A stretch of 64,000 bases of DNA from Lentzea alba. GTDB taxonomy: Bacteria > Actinomycetota > Actinomycetes > Mycobacteriales > Pseudonocardiaceae. The position numbers were made by a program, and so were the translations under genes. Numbering within the stretch: position 1 is the stretch's first letter; the number at the start of each line of letters is the position of its first letter. Location: positions 62,001 to 126,000 of the forward strand of contig NZ_JAAMPJ010000018.1 of the NCBI RefSeq assembly GCF_011067745.1, given 5' to 3'. Positions 8,522-16,994 of the stretch are shown in pieces. The notes beneath the pieces were generated by a model. It saw nothing but the letters and a program-made list of their open reading frames with translations, did no database searches and was not told the DNA's origin.

Positions 8522-10482
8522 GCCACGTGTCGTCCGGCCGTGTCGTTCACCGCGTCGTCCGAAGGGATGACCAGCGCGTCGACGGCCAGCACGCCGCCGG
8601 GCCCTACGCGCACGGGGTTCAGCTCGATCTCGGCCAGATCCGGTCTGGCCACGAGCGTCTCGGACACCTTCGCGATGACCTGGGCCAACGCCGCCACGTC
8701 CACGGGTTCCGCGCCGCGCCAGCCGGACAGCAGCGGGGCGGAGACGAGGCGGGCCAGCATGTCCCTGGCCGTGGCGGGAGTCACGGGCGCGAGCTCGATC
8801 GCGGTGTCCTTGAACAACTCCGCGTGGACGCCGCCCGCGCCGACGAGGATCACAGGGCCGAACGAGTGGTCCCGCTTCGCGCCGACGATCAGCTCGACGG
8901 TGTGCTCGCGCGTGTCCATCTCCTCCAGGACGTAGGTGCCGGGGCCCAGCCTGGCCTCCATCTCCTCGAACGCCGTCGCGGGGTCGGTGAGGTTGAGCCG
9001 CACGCCGCCGTGCTCGCTCTTGTGGGCCAGCCAGCCGGCTTTGAGGGCGTACGGTCCGTTGAGCGTGGTCGCCTTCACCTCGGCGGCCGACGTGACGGCG
9101 TGCGCCCTGGGGAAGTCGACGAAGCTGAGCAGCTCGCGTGCGGCCAGGTAACCGGGCTCGAACGGCACGGCCGTTGTCGCGTCGTGCAGCACAACCCCGT
9201 GGGAGGTCGCACCAAGTCGCGTGGCATGTCCGAGCGCGGCCACCGCTCGCTCGATCGTGTGCTGCACCGGCACCCCACCGGCTCGCAACGCACGCACCGC
9301 CGCCGACTCCACCCGCATGCTGTGCACGACGACCGACACGCCTGCTTCCCTTGCCAGCGCGCAAATCCGCGAGGCGACAGCCACCTCGGCCGACTCCAGA
9401 GAAGGCGTGTCCTCCCCGTAGCTGCCGAAGTAGCCGGACAACACGACGGTGTCGACCTCTCCACCGCGCACGAAAGCCGATACCGCACGCGCGTAGTTCT
9501 CCAGGTCCTGCTCCCCCGCCCCCGCGAGGTCCATCGGGTTCGACATTCCGGGAAACGCCGGCACCAGCAGCCCAGCGGCACAAGCGAGGTCCGCGGCGAT
9601 CGCCCCCTGCCCACCGGAGTCGGAGATGATCCCGACCCGGCGCCCTCGAGGCACTCCGGAGCACAGCACCGCCGCCAGATCGACCAGCGCGGCCGGCGTC
9701 GTCACCCGAACCGCGCCGACCCGGCGGCAGGCCGCGTCGACCACGTCCAAAGAGGACGTCAACGCTCCGGTGTGCGACAAAGCGGCCTCCTGCGCCGCCG
9801 CGGAGGAACCGACGGTCAGCAACACCACCGGCTTCCCGGCCGCACACAGCTCGGACATGGCCGCCACGATCCCTGGGCCGAAGCTCTCCAGGTAGACCCC
9901 GACGACCGTGGTCAGATCGTGGGAAACCAGGTCCAGCAACGCTTCCGCCGCCGTCACGTCCGCCTGGTTGCCCACCGAGACGAACCGCGAGACGCCGATC
10001 CCCGACGCGGCCGCGAGCCCGGCGATCTCCAGCCCGACCTGCCCGCTCTGCGACACCACACCCAGCGACCCCGGCTGGAAATGCCCCCACGCGAGGTGGA
10101 GCGACGTCGCCGCGTCGAACACGCCCAGGCAGTTCGGCCCCAGCAGGCGCGCCCCCGACTCACGAATCCGGCCGATCACCCCGTCGTCGATACCAGAAGG
10201 GATGCCGACGAATCCGCGCACACCGACCGCCAACGCCTCGTCCACCACGGCCGGCACGTGGGCGGCGGGCACGGCCAGCACGACCAGTTCCGGCGCCTCG
10301 GACAGTTCCGACAGGGAACGGACGGTCGGGTGCGAGAGAACCGATCCACCGCTGCGGTTCACGAGGTGCACGGCCCGGCGGTCACGCCCGGTCAAGGCTC
10401 CGCGCGCGAGCCAGTGGCCCCACTTGGCGGGGTCGTCACTGGCGCCCACGACCGCGACGGACGCGGGATCGGAGAAGATCAT
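8518..10482 (-). CDS. ADP-forming acyl-CoA synthetase (acetate-CoA ligase family), fused subunits
   Basis: A 654-residue protein joining a CoA-binding Rossmann domain (VAVVGASDDPAKWGHW near the N-terminus), succinyl-CoA-ligase-like domains (GPNCLGVFD, VSQSGQVGLEIAGLAAASG) and an ATP-grasp module from about residue 450 (TLNGPYALKAGWLAHKSE). SHTGAL near residue 240 contains the family's phospho-histidine. It would convert an acyl-CoA, ADP and phosphate to acid, CoA and ATP, or the reverse. It overlaps the acyl-CoA dehydrogenase stop at its start and the ThDP gene at its end, both by ATGA, so the three proteins are probably made together and process the same branched or aromatic acyl-CoA series. 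The substrate is not evident from sequence. Confidence 0.9.
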   Translation of the reverse strand: MIFSDPASVAVVGASDDPAKWGHWLARGALTGRDRRAVHLVNRSGGSVLSHPTVRSLSELSEAPELVVLAVPAAHVPAVVDEALAVGVRGFVGIPSGIDDGVIGRIRESGARLLGPNCLGVFDAATSLHLAWGHFQPGSLGVVSQSGQVGLEIAGLAAASGIGVSRFVSVGNQADVTAAEALLDLVSHDLTTVVGVYLESFGPGIVAAMSELCAAGKPVVLLTVGSSAAAQEAALSHTGALTSSLDVVDAACRRVGAVRVTTPAALVDLAAVLCSGVPRGRRVGIISDSGGQGAIAADLACAAGLLVPAFPGMSNPMDLAGAGEQDLENYARAVSAFVRGGEVDTVVLSGYFGSYGEDTPSLESAEVAVASRICALAREAGVSVVVHSMRVESAAVRALRAGGVPVQHTIERAVAALGHATRLGATSHGVVLHDATTAVPFEPGYLAARELLSFVDFPRAHAVTSAAEVKATTLNGPYALKAGWLAHKSEHGGVRLNLTDPATAFEEMEARLGPGTYVLEEMDTREHTVELIVGAKRDHSFGPVILVGAGGVHAELFKDTAIELAPVTPATARDMLARLVSAPLLSGWRGAEPVDVAALAQVIAKVSETLVARPDLAEIELNPVRVGPGGVLAVDALVIPSDDAVNDTAGRHVA

Positions 10483-11645
10483 CTCGCACCGAGGCCGCGG
10501 GAGATGATCAGGCGCTGGATGTCCGAGGTGCCTTCCTCGATCTCCTCGAGCTTGGCGTCGCGCATCCAGCGTTCGACGGGGTACTCACGCGAATAGCCGT
10601 AGCCGCCCAACGTCTGCACCGCCGCGTGCGTGCACCACATGGCGTTTTCCGAACCGACGAGTTTCGCCATCGCCGACTCCTGCGCCACGGCCTCACCGGC
10701 GTCGTACAACGTCGCCGCGCGCACGGTCAGCAGGTGCGACATGTCGACGCGTGTGGCCATGTCCGCGAGCCGGAACGCCACCGCCTGGTGCTGGATGATC
10801 GGCACCCCGAACTGCGTCCGTTCCCGCGCGTACTCCGAAGCGAAGTCCAGGGCCGCCCTCGCCAACCCCGTCGTGGCGGCGCCGATGAGGATGCGCGAGG
10901 CGTCGAACGTCCGCATCAGCCCCGAAAAGCCCTGCCCCTCCTCGCCGAGGCGGTTCTCCACCGGCACGCGCACGTCGTCGAGGAACACCTCCGCGTTGAC
11001 GATCGCCCGCTGCCCCATCTTCTGGAACGGCGGCCCGACCGTCAGCCCGGGAGCGTCCCCCGGCACCACGAACGCGGTCACCCCGCGGGACCGCTTCGAG
11101 GGATCCACCGTCGCGAAGATCACGAACTGCGAAGCGTAGGGAGCGTTGGAGATCCAGGTCTTCTGTCCGTTGAGGACGTACGAGTCACCGTCACGCCGAG
11201 CCGAGGTCTGGATGCTCGCCGCGTCGGACCCGCTGCCCGGCTCGGTGACCGCGACGGCGGTGAGCGGCGGCGTCCGGGTCGTCAGCGGACTGAGGAACCG
11301 CTCCTGCTGCTCAGTCGTGCCGAGGTGCTCTATCGGGGCGCTGAAGAAGCCGTTGGACGTGATCAGGTTGCCGATGCCGATGTCGCCGTGGCACAGCTCC
11401 TGCTGGATCAGCACTTGGGTGAGCAGGTCGGTGACACCGCCGCCACCGAACTTCTCGCCGATCATGAACGACGTCAGCCCGAGCTCGGACGCCTTCTCCC
11501 ACACGTCGAGCGGCGACTCGGTGTCCGCCTCGTCGACAGCGCGCCCTCGCGGCCGGATGTGATCGGCGGCGAACTTCCTGGCCAGTTCGACGAACTGCTC
11601 CTGTTCGGCCGTGAGCCGCAGGCCGTCCCGGACGGTCCGCCCCAT
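10479..11645 (-). CDS. Acyl-CoA dehydrogenase
   Basis: A 388-residue FAD flavoprotein oxidising an acyl-CoA to the 2-enoyl-CoA. Signature segments are AVTEPGSGSDAASIQT (about 130-145), the FAD/substrate block MGQRAIVNAEVFLDDVRVP, the central FDASRILIGAATTGLARAAL, and the C-terminal EEIEEGTSDIQRLIIS, whose glutamate in EEGTSD sits where the catalytic base of short-chain enzymes lies. Length is normal. It is the first gene of the operon with the CoA synthetase and ThDP enzyme; its TGA overlaps the next start. The ATG at 11645 lies 17 nt downstream of a perfect-arm palindrome, a likely operator. Confidence 0.92.
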   Translation of the reverse strand: MGRTVRDGLRLTAEQEQFVELARKFAADHIRPRGRAVDEADTESPLDVWEKASELGLTSFMIGEKFGGGGVTDLLTQVLIQQELCHGDIGIGNLITSNGFFSAPIEHLGTTEQQERFLSPLTTRTPPLTAVAVTEPGSGSDAASIQTSARRDGDSYVLNGQKTWISNAPYASQFVIFATVDPSKRSRGVTAFVVPGDAPGLTVGPPFQKMGQRAIVNAEVFLDDVRVPVENRLGEEGQGFSGLMRTFDASRILIGAATTGLARAALDFASEYARERTQFGVPIIQHQAVAFRLADMATRVDMSHLLTVRAATLYDAGEAVAQESAMAKLVGSENAMWCTHAAVQTLGGYGYSREYPVERWMRDAKLEEIEEGTSDIQRLIISRGLGAR

Positions 11646-11952
11646 CTCGCACCCCTAAATTGACTGACGAATCAGTTATTCACGATCCACGGGGCAGCCT
11701 AACTGTGTCAAGACGTGTCTGTAGGGTCGCGAACGGGTGACTGATTCGCCTGTTCAGGGCGGGATCGTCACGCGCTGGAGCAGGCCTACCGGGAGTTGTC
11801 CACAGATCGCCGAACGGTGGGTTGACAGACGCGTTCGGACACCGGCGTGGACGGCTCAGCCGCTGCCAGCACGGGCACGCGACCGGTCGACGGCGGGTGG
11901 AGGCTCAAGACCCGGCACGCCGCCGACCTACCCCTCCGGGCAGAGAAGCCGA
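11646..11952. promoter_or_regulatory. Intergenic control region upstream of the acyl-CoA dehydrogenase operon
   Basis: About 300 nt without a convincing gene. It carries the palindrome ACTGACGAATCAGT at 11663-11676 (five-base arms ACTGA/TCAGT) and a second version at 11740-11753 that matches 12 of 14 positions when read on the opposite strand, 77 nt away. Two related sites in front of a catabolic operon suggest a dimeric repressor, TetR-like in form. The cognate regulator is not identified. The rest is the downstream flank of the GntR gene. Confidence 0.4.
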
Positions 11953-12303
11953 TCAGGGCCGCAGCGCCGCCCGCACGATTTCCAGGGCTTCCTGCGACGT
12001 GAGGCCCAGTTCCGCGGACATCGTCGCGTACTGGGCCGCCGCCGCACGGATGCGCTCGCGGTTGTTGTCGCCGTTCGCGCTCACCACGGTTCCCGCGCGG
12101 CCCCGCGTTTCGACGAGACCGGCTTCCTCCAGTTCACGGTAGGCGCGCGCCACCGTGTTGACCGCCAGGCCCAGATCCTTGGCCAGGGCTCGCACGGTGG
12201 GCAGCTTGGCTCCCACCGCCAGTTCGCGGTTCGAGATGGCGCTCGCGTAATGCACACGCACCTGCTCGTACGGCGGCATCTCCCCGTGGTGGTCGATCTT
12301 CAC
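11953..12303 (-). CDS. GntR-family regulator, YtrA subfamily
   Basis: A roughly 116-residue DNA-binding protein: an N-terminal winged helix beginning VKIDHHGEMPPYEQVRVHYA, with the GntR recognition block LPTVRALAKDLGLAVNTVAR and AYRELEEAGLV, then a short dimerisation helix typical of YtrA proteins rather than a large effector domain. I chose the GTG at 12303, with GGGGAG just upstream; an ATG at 12360 would add 19 residues that overlap a palindrome and a promoter-like stretch. YtrA regulators usually autoregulate and control an ABC transporter operon, but none is adjacent, so its target is unclear. Confidence 0.82.
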   Translation of the reverse strand: MKIDHHGEMPPYEQVRVHYASAISNRELAVGAKLPTVRALAKDLGLAVNTVARAYRELEEAGLVETRGRAGTVVSANGDNNRERIRAAAAQYATMSAELGLTSQEALEIVRAALRP

Positions 12304-12325
12304 TGCTCCCCATCCTCCCCGGCCT

Positions 12326-12345
12326 GTCACTACCTCTGTATTGAC
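12326..12345. promoter_or_regulatory. Probable GntR/YtrA autoregulatory operator
   Basis: The 20-bp inverted repeat GTCACTACCTCTGTATTGAC has arms that pair at seven of eight positions around a four-base centre. It lies 23 nt upstream of the chosen GTG start of the GntR gene, within a TTGGTC-containing promoter-like stretch. YtrA-type proteins bind symmetric sites of this size in their own promoters. Confidence 0.5.
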
Positions 12346-12378
12346 CAACGGAGGAATCACGCGGAGGTTGCGGTCGAA

Positions 12379-12696
12379 TCAGCGGAGATTGGTCTGGTCC
12401 GCGCCCATCTGGACGTAGAGCTTGCGCCAGCCCTGGTCGGCGGCCGTGGCTTCTTTGCCGTCGCAGTAGGGCTTTGTGCCGTTCGAGGTGTAGTAGCGGA
12501 GGATGGACAACGAGACGACGGTGTCCCAATTACCTTCGTCGAAGTACTCCTCCCCCGGTGTCTGGTCCTGATGTTTGAGGCAGGAGATGTCCGACTGCTG
12601 TTCGTCGTCGAACCGGGCGGTGGCCGTCTCCGACGTCGTGGAACACGCGGCCAGGGCGGCCAGCGCGAGCACGGCCGGCACGATGAGCTTCTTCAT
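12379..12696 (-). CDS. Small lipoprotein, unknown function
   Basis: A 105-residue lipoprotein: MKK start, hydrophobic stretch and lipobox LAAC with the acylated cysteine at about residue 18, then a small domain with two more cysteines (ISCLKHQD and KPYCDGKE). I do not recognise a named family. It begins 15 nt after the stop of the metal-transporter gene with AGGAAGAAGGA upstream, so it is probably the last gene of the DUF4331 operon, acting on the outer face of the membrane. Confidence 0.7.
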   Translation of the reverse strand: MKKLIVPAVLALAALAACSTTSETATARFDDEQQSDISCLKHQDQTPGEEYFDEGNWDTVVSLSILRYYTSNGTKPYCDGKEATAADQGWRKLYVQMGADQTNLR

Positions 12697-12711
12697 GATC
12701 CTTCTTCCTGT

Positions 12712-14067
12712 TCAACCGGCCAGCGCGCGCGTGGCCAGACCGACTCCGACGAGCATCACCAGCGCCGCGGTGCCGAGCGGCGTGAAGTCCGCGAACCTGC
12801 GGAACCGGGCGAAGCGGGCCAGCCGCGGGCCGAACCGGTCCCGCAGTGAGACCAGCAGCAACCCGGCGGCGGTCAGCGTCGCCGCCATGCCCAGGCCGTA
12901 CGCCAGCACCAGCACCACGCCGAACCACGTGCGGCCCAGCGCGATCGCGCCCAGCAGCACGACCAGCGCGGACGGCGACGGCACCAGGCCGCCCGCGACT
13001 CCCATTCCGACGAGCCCCGCCCGGCGGTGCCCATGACCATGACCGTGGCCGTGGGTGTGTCCGTGCCCATGACCGTGTCCGTGACCATGTCCGTGACTGT
13101 GCACATGCCCTTCTTGGGCACGCTTACGACCACGGGAACGCACCGCCGAGCGGAGCAGCACTCCTCCGATCACCGCGACCAGCAGACCGCTCGTGAGGCC
13201 GAGCCAGCGCAGAACTGACTCGCCGGCGATCACGCTGGACACGCTGAGCAGCAGCCCGAGCACCAGGACACCCGCCGTGTGGGTGATGGTGACCGTGGCC
13301 CCGACGAGGAGTGCGTCGCGGCGGGTTCCCCTCGAACCCGCCAGGTAGGCGGCCATCACGGTCTTGCCGTGGCCGGGCAGCGCCGCATGGGACGCGCCCA
13401 GCACCAGAGACAGCAGGACCGCACCGATTCCGACCACCGGGGTGAGATCACCCACCAGGCCGACGGCCGCCTTCGTGGCTTCCCCCAACGCTCCAGGAGG
13501 GGTGACGACCGTCCCCGCTCCTGGTTGTGCGACGAACCGCACCGCCCGCACGTCCAGCGGACTGGACAGCAGGTCGTCCGGGTAGTTCCGCAGTTCGTCG
13601 CTGATCGACTCGGCCGGCGCGCCCGACACCGCGACGTCGACACCGACGACGGTGATCTCGCGCCAGCCGACCTTGTCCTTGAGGTACGAGTCGCTGAACG
13701 TCACCTCGACCTCGCCGCGCACCGCCAGCAGGGCGCTGTACTCGCAGGTCAACCGCATCGTGGGCAGACCGGCCTCCCCCGGCGGCCGCACGACGCCGGC
13801 GTCGCGCACCTCGAACGACAGCTCGCGTTCGTCGGCCATGGCGTTCAACGACTTCGCGCGTTCCGAACAGCGCTTTCGGGCGTCGACGAACTCGCGGTCC
13901 TGCAGGGTCGGGATCTCCGCACTGTCCACAACGGACCGCAGCTCGATCCGGTCGGGGAACACCCGCAGGCCGTCGTAGTGGTTCACGCTGAGGTTGCTCA
14001 GCGGGTGCGCCTGCGCGACCCCGCCCATCAGCAGCATTCCGAACAACACCAGCACGAGCACCCTCAT
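12712..14067 (-). CDS. NicO/RcnA-type nickel-cobalt transporter with His-rich loop
   Basis: A 451-residue membrane protein. After a signal-like segment (MRVLVLVLFGMLLMGG) comes an extracytoplasmic domain of about 190 residues, then a multi-helix region with the NicO hallmark ASHAALPGHGKTVMAAYLAG and ITHTAGVLVLGLL. Between helices is a loop of alternating His and Gly (bases about 13020-13105) ending HRRAG, a probable metal-binding segment. Family members export or import Ni2+/Co2+. ATG 14067 overlaps the TGA of the TPR lipoprotein by four bases; an upstream in-frame start would extend antisense-like sequence and is rejected. The association with DUF4331 and a TPR lipoprotein suggests a dedicated envelope metal function. 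Confidence 0.82.
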   Translation of the reverse strand: MRVLVLVLFGMLLMGGVAQAHPLSNLSVNHYDGLRVFPDRIELRSVVDSAEIPTLQDREFVDARKRCSERAKSLNAMADERELSFEVRDAGVVRPPGEAGLPTMRLTCEYSALLAVRGEVEVTFSDSYLKDKVGWREITVVGVDVAVSGAPAESISDELRNYPDDLLSSPLDVRAVRFVAQPGAGTVVTPPGALGEATKAAVGLVGDLTPVVGIGAVLLSLVLGASHAALPGHGKTVMAAYLAGSRGTRRDALLVGATVTITHTAGVLVLGLLLSVSSVIAGESVLRWLGLTSGLLVAVIGGVLLRSAVRSRGRKRAQEGHVHSHGHGHGHGHGHGHTHGHGHGHGHRRAGLVGMGVAGGLVPSPSALVVLLGAIALGRTWFGVVLVLAYGLGMAATLTAAGLLLVSLRDRFGPRLARFARFRRFADFTPLGTAALVMLVGVGLATRALAG

Positions 14068-15104
14068 CGCAGACTCCCCAGGATCGCCTCGCGGTGCCGC
14101 AGGACCTCCGCGTCCCGCCAGCCGAGCGCGACCGCCTTGTCCGAGTACGGCAAGGCCTCGGCGGAACGCTTGTTGACGTGCAGGGCCCAGGCCATCGCGT
14201 CCGCCGTGAAGACGCTCTGCCGCTTCGCCCACTCCTTCTCGGCGTACCGCAACGCCTCAGCGGGATCACCGTGATCGGCCGTGATCAACGCGGCGGTGAG
14301 ATCGTCGCCGCCCAGCGCCCGCACCTGCTGCAGCGCGAGGTCGTACTGCGCCCGCGCCTCCTGCGGCCGACCGGCCTTGTCCAGCGCCTTGCCGTACTTC
14401 ACCAGGTACTCCGGTGACGGCGCCTTCGCCACGAGCCCGCGGTAAACCTCGAGCGCCTCCTCGTTCGTCCGCCCCTTCAGCTCGTCCAGCTGGAATCGGC
14501 AGAACTCCGCCTCCTCCGCCGAAGAAGCCGCCTCCAACGCCCGGTTCAGAGCCTCCCGAGCGTCGTCCAGACGACCGTGCAACTCGAAGTGGTAAGCGGC
14601 GCGGGTGAACGACGCAACCCCCGGTCGCAGGTCCAGCATGCGTTGCAGGGCAACAGAAGCACCGGCGTCGTCACCGAGCTGTGTCAGTGCGTCGACCAGC
14701 ACGCCCTGCGCCTGAGCGGAGTCCGGAAGTGTCGAGACCGCTCGCTGACCCCAGTCACGGGCGGCAGCGAAGTCGTGCTTGGCGTTGGCGAGCGCACCGC
14801 GGCCGATGAACGCTTCACCGTTGGCGTCCGGCTTGAGCCGCAACGACTCGGTCAACGCCTTGTCGGCGCGGGAGTGGTGCTGGGGGTCGAACGTGACTCG
14901 GGCGAGTTCCACGTGCGTGGCCCCGAGCTGGGCCCACGAGGCCGCGTCGGTCGGAGTTCGGCGGAGCTTGGCCTGCAACGACTCCGCGTTGCGCTGCAGG
15001 GAGGAGGTCTGCGTGGCGGCGGGGGTTGCCGCCTGCGGGGAGGCGCAGGCGGCAACGGCGAGCAAAGCTGCCAGCAGCGGAATGGTTTTCCACATCTGAG
15101 GCAC
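14064..15104 (-). CDS. TPR-repeat lipoprotein
   Basis: A 346-residue lipoprotein with signal peptide and lipobox VAAC (Cys about residue 20), followed by tetratricopeptide-type helical pairs from about residue 50 to the C-terminus, for example ADKALTESLRLKPDANGEAF and ARDWGQRAVSTLPDSAQAQG. It is likely a scaffold on the outer face of the membrane. It starts six nt after the DUF4331 stop and overlaps the transporter start by ATGA, so all three are translated in tight sequence. The partner is presumably DUF4331 protein or the transporter's exported domain. Confidence 0.8.
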   Translation of the reverse strand: MPQMWKTIPLLAALLAVAACASPQAATPAATQTSSLQRNAESLQAKLRRTPTDAASWAQLGATHVELARVTFDPQHHSRADKALTESLRLKPDANGEAFIGRGALANAKHDFAAARDWGQRAVSTLPDSAQAQGVLVDALTQLGDDAGASVALQRMLDLRPGVASFTRAAYHFELHGRLDDAREALNRALEAASSAEEAEFCRFQLDELKGRTNEEALEVYRGLVAKAPSPEYLVKYGKALDKAGRPQEARAQYDLALQQVRALGGDDLTAALITADHGDPAEALRYAEKEWAKRQSVFTADAMAWALHVNKRSAEALPYSDKAVALGWRDAEVLRHREAILGSLR

Positions 15105-15110
15105 CTTCGC

Positions 15111-16526
15111 TTAGCGGGAGTTGACCGCCCTGTTGCTCGGCAGGCCGACGTACGGGAACTTGTCACCGAAGCGAACGTCGTTGGCGTTCACCCGGTCGCC
15201 CTTGGCGAGCGCCGGCACGAGCTTGCCGGTCAGCGCCGCGCCGACCACGGCCTGGATCTCGATGTCCACGACGTCGTCGGCCAGCCTGCGGCCGTTCGGG
15301 AAGCCCTGCAGGTCGCCGCCGAGCACGCCCAGCCGGTTGGGGTTCTTCGTCACCGGCGTGGACATGTTGAGCCGCAACATCTCCGACGGCGAGAACCTCT
15401 TCGGGTCCACGTCGGCGTTGTTCAGCTGCGAGTTGAGGTCGGCCTTGATCGGGCCGCCCGCCTTCGTGGTGATCCCGGTCAGGAAGATCTCCACCAGGTC
15501 GGCGCGCGGCGTCTTCGGCGCGGGGATGCCGTAGATCGCCTGGATCAGCCGGGCGAGCTCCGGGTCGTTCACCCGGTCCAGCAACGCCTGCACCTTCGCG
15601 TCGTTGACGGGTTGCAGCCCGTTGAACGCGTCCTTGATGGGTGCCGAGGACACGACCTCGTTCACCAGCGGGTTGCCCAGCCGCGACACCTGGACGAAGT
15701 CGCCCTGCGGGGTCGCCTTGCCCGGTTCGAGCTTGAGCGAGCGGCGTTCGGTGTCGCTCCACACGCCGATCACCGGGTTGCGCTTCGGGTCGCCCTTCAG
15801 CGCGAGCATCGTCTTGGGCACCTGGATGGCGATGGTGTTGACGTTGTAGCCCATCAAGGTGTCCTGGTTGACCTCCTTGAGGTTTCCTCCGTAGAGCAGG
15901 TCGAACACCCGCAGGTCCAGGAAGAAGGAGTCCTCCGACGGTCCGACGTAGACCTGGCCGCCACCGGGGAGCTTGGCCGTCGCCTGGTCCCTGATCGCGC
16001 CGAAGTCCGGGAACGACGCGGGACCGGTGTTGGACGGCGCCGCCCTGCCGTTGCGCACCAGCGGAGTGGTCTTGGGGCCCTCGATCAGTTCGAGGTTGTA
16101 GTTCTGCCGGAACAACAGGTTGTCGTCGTTGATCGACGTGACCGGCCCGTTGTTGTAGAGGAAGGTCGGCGACTTGCCACCGCGCCGGTCGTCGGTCGTG
16201 AAGGTGAACCGGAAGGTCTTGTCCGGCACCGCGTCGCCGTCGGCGTCGATGTTGAGGTCGTACCGGGCGTCCGTGGCCCACGGGTAGAAGTTGGGGCCAC
16301 CGTTGGGTTCCTGCAGCCCGAACCAGTTCGCGACGAGCGTGACCGTGTCGGGTCTGTCCGGGCTGGTGAAGGCGTACACGTCGGTGTTGTCCACCGCCGG
16401 GTCCGCGGCGATCAGCGGCGCCTCGCGATGGCTCGACGCCTCCGCCGCCGGTATCGCCGCCGCCGCCGCGACGACGGCCGCGGCGATCGCACCGCGGCGT
16501 AATCGCTTCTTGTTGCTAGTTGGCAT
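15111..16526 (-). CDS. Secreted DUF4331 family protein
   Basis: A 471-residue exported protein. After MPTSNKKRLRRG there is an alanine-rich signal segment, then the DUF4331 signature SSHREAPLIAADPAVDNTDV, with conserved acidic/aromatic blocks (DNTDVYAFTSPDRPDTVTL, FRFTFTTDD) running to the C-terminus. The biochemical role of DUF4331 is unknown; the D-x-D-x-D-G segment DADGD near residue 115 could bind a cation. I chose ATG 16526, where GGGAG lies seven to nine nt upstream, over a start six codons earlier. First gene of the operon with TPR lipoprotein, NicO transporter and small lipoprotein. Its Shine-Dalgarno lies inside a hairpin. Confidence 0.85.
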   Translation of the reverse strand: MPTSNKKRLRRGAIAAAVVAAAAAIPAAEASSHREAPLIAADPAVDNTDVYAFTSPDRPDTVTLVANWFGLQEPNGGPNFYPWATDARYDLNIDADGDAVPDKTFRFTFTTDDRRGGKSPTFLYNNGPVTSINDDNLLFRQNYNLELIEGPKTTPLVRNGRAAPSNTGPASFPDFGAIRDQATAKLPGGGQVYVGPSEDSFFLDLRVFDLLYGGNLKEVNQDTLMGYNVNTIAIQVPKTMLALKGDPKRNPVIGVWSDTERRSLKLEPGKATPQGDFVQVSRLGNPLVNEVVSSAPIKDAFNGLQPVNDAKVQALLDRVNDPELARLIQAIYGIPAPKTPRADLVEIFLTGITTKAGGPIKADLNSQLNNADVDPKRFSPSEMLRLNMSTPVTKNPNRLGVLGGDLQGFPNGRRLADDVVDIEIQAVVGAALTGKLVPALAKGDRVNANDVRFGDKFPYVGLPSNRAVNSR

Positions 16527-16527
16527 T

Positions 16528-16567
16528 GTCCTGCTCCCTTCCAACAGCCAGGGATTCGGAGCAGGAC
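16528..16567 (-). promoter_or_regulatory. Hairpin enclosing the DUF4331 ribosome binding site
   Basis: Ten-base perfect arms, GTCCTGCTCC and GGAGCAGGAC, are separated by 20 nt. Read on the minus strand, the distal arm contains the GGGAG Shine-Dalgarno of the DUF4331 gene and ends two bases before its ATG. It lies 28 nt downstream of the kal stop, so it could act as a weak terminator for the lysine operon or as a translational gate for the next one. Confidence 0.5.
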
Positions 16568-16595
16568 GCCCGCCGGTTCGGTCGTGATTGTGTTG

Positions 16596-16994
16596 TTACT
16601 CAGCGGCTTTCGGAGCGACGACGGTGCCGCGGGCACGCGTTACGACGATCGGCTCAGTCAGTACGTCCGCCGCCGAAGGTCCGCGTTCGGGCGCCGAGCG
16701 GCACACCACCCGTGCCTCGAACTCGATCTCACGCGAGCGTTTTCCGATGCGCACCAACGTCGCCGTCGCCTCGACGACGTCGCCGGCCTGGATCGGCGCC
16801 GCGAACTCGACGGAGCTGTACCCCGCGAACAGCCCCTCGTCGGAGTCCGTGTGGATCAGCAACTCGGTGGCGACGTCACCGAACATGCCGAGCCCGTAGG
16901 CGCCGTCGACCAGGTTGCCGCCGTAGTGAGCGTGCGAGTGCGGCACGTAACGGCGATGCGTCACCGAAAAACCTTCGACCAAAGCCCCGCTCAC
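16596..16994 (-). CDS. kal: 3-aminobutyryl-CoA ammonia lyase (hot-dog fold)
   Basis: A 132-residue hot-dog-fold enzyme. Family features are the N-terminal [20 protein letters not shown], the core strand [20 protein letters not shown] and the ending [10 protein letters not shown]. In lysine fermentation Kal removes ammonia from 3-aminobutyryl-CoA to give crotonyl-CoA. By sequence alone it could be another MaoC- or thioesterase-like hot-dog protein, but its position directly after kamE, with GTG start overlapping the kamE TGA (GTGA), makes Kal the best call. It is the last gene of the lysine operon. Confidence 0.78.
   Translation of the reverse strand: MSGALVEGFSVTHRRYVPHSHAHYGGNLVDGAYGLGMFGDVATELLIHTDSDEGLFAGYSSVEFAAPIQAGDVVEATATLVRIGKRSREIEFEARVVCRSAPERGPSAADVLTEPIVVTRARGTVVAPKAAE

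Noticed and set aside
6914-10090. A continuous 1058-codon minus-strand frame covering the ThDP enzyme and beyond
   Set aside because: The upstream half is a shifted frame of the acyl-CoA synthetase gene; the real start is the coupled ATG at 8521.
11768-11825. Plus-strand peptide HALEQAYRELSTDRRTVG as a possible GntR fragment
   Set aside because: Too short and only loosely similar; no further matching residues on either side.
13020-13105. Tandem repeat of CATG/ACCG-type units that might look like a CRISPR or minisatellite
   Set aside because: It encodes the alternating His-Gly loop of the metal transporter; no spacers and no cas genes.
14577-16502. 641-codon plus-strand frame
   Set aside because: Shadow of the DUF4331 and TPR genes; arginine/glutamine/valine-rich with no domain.
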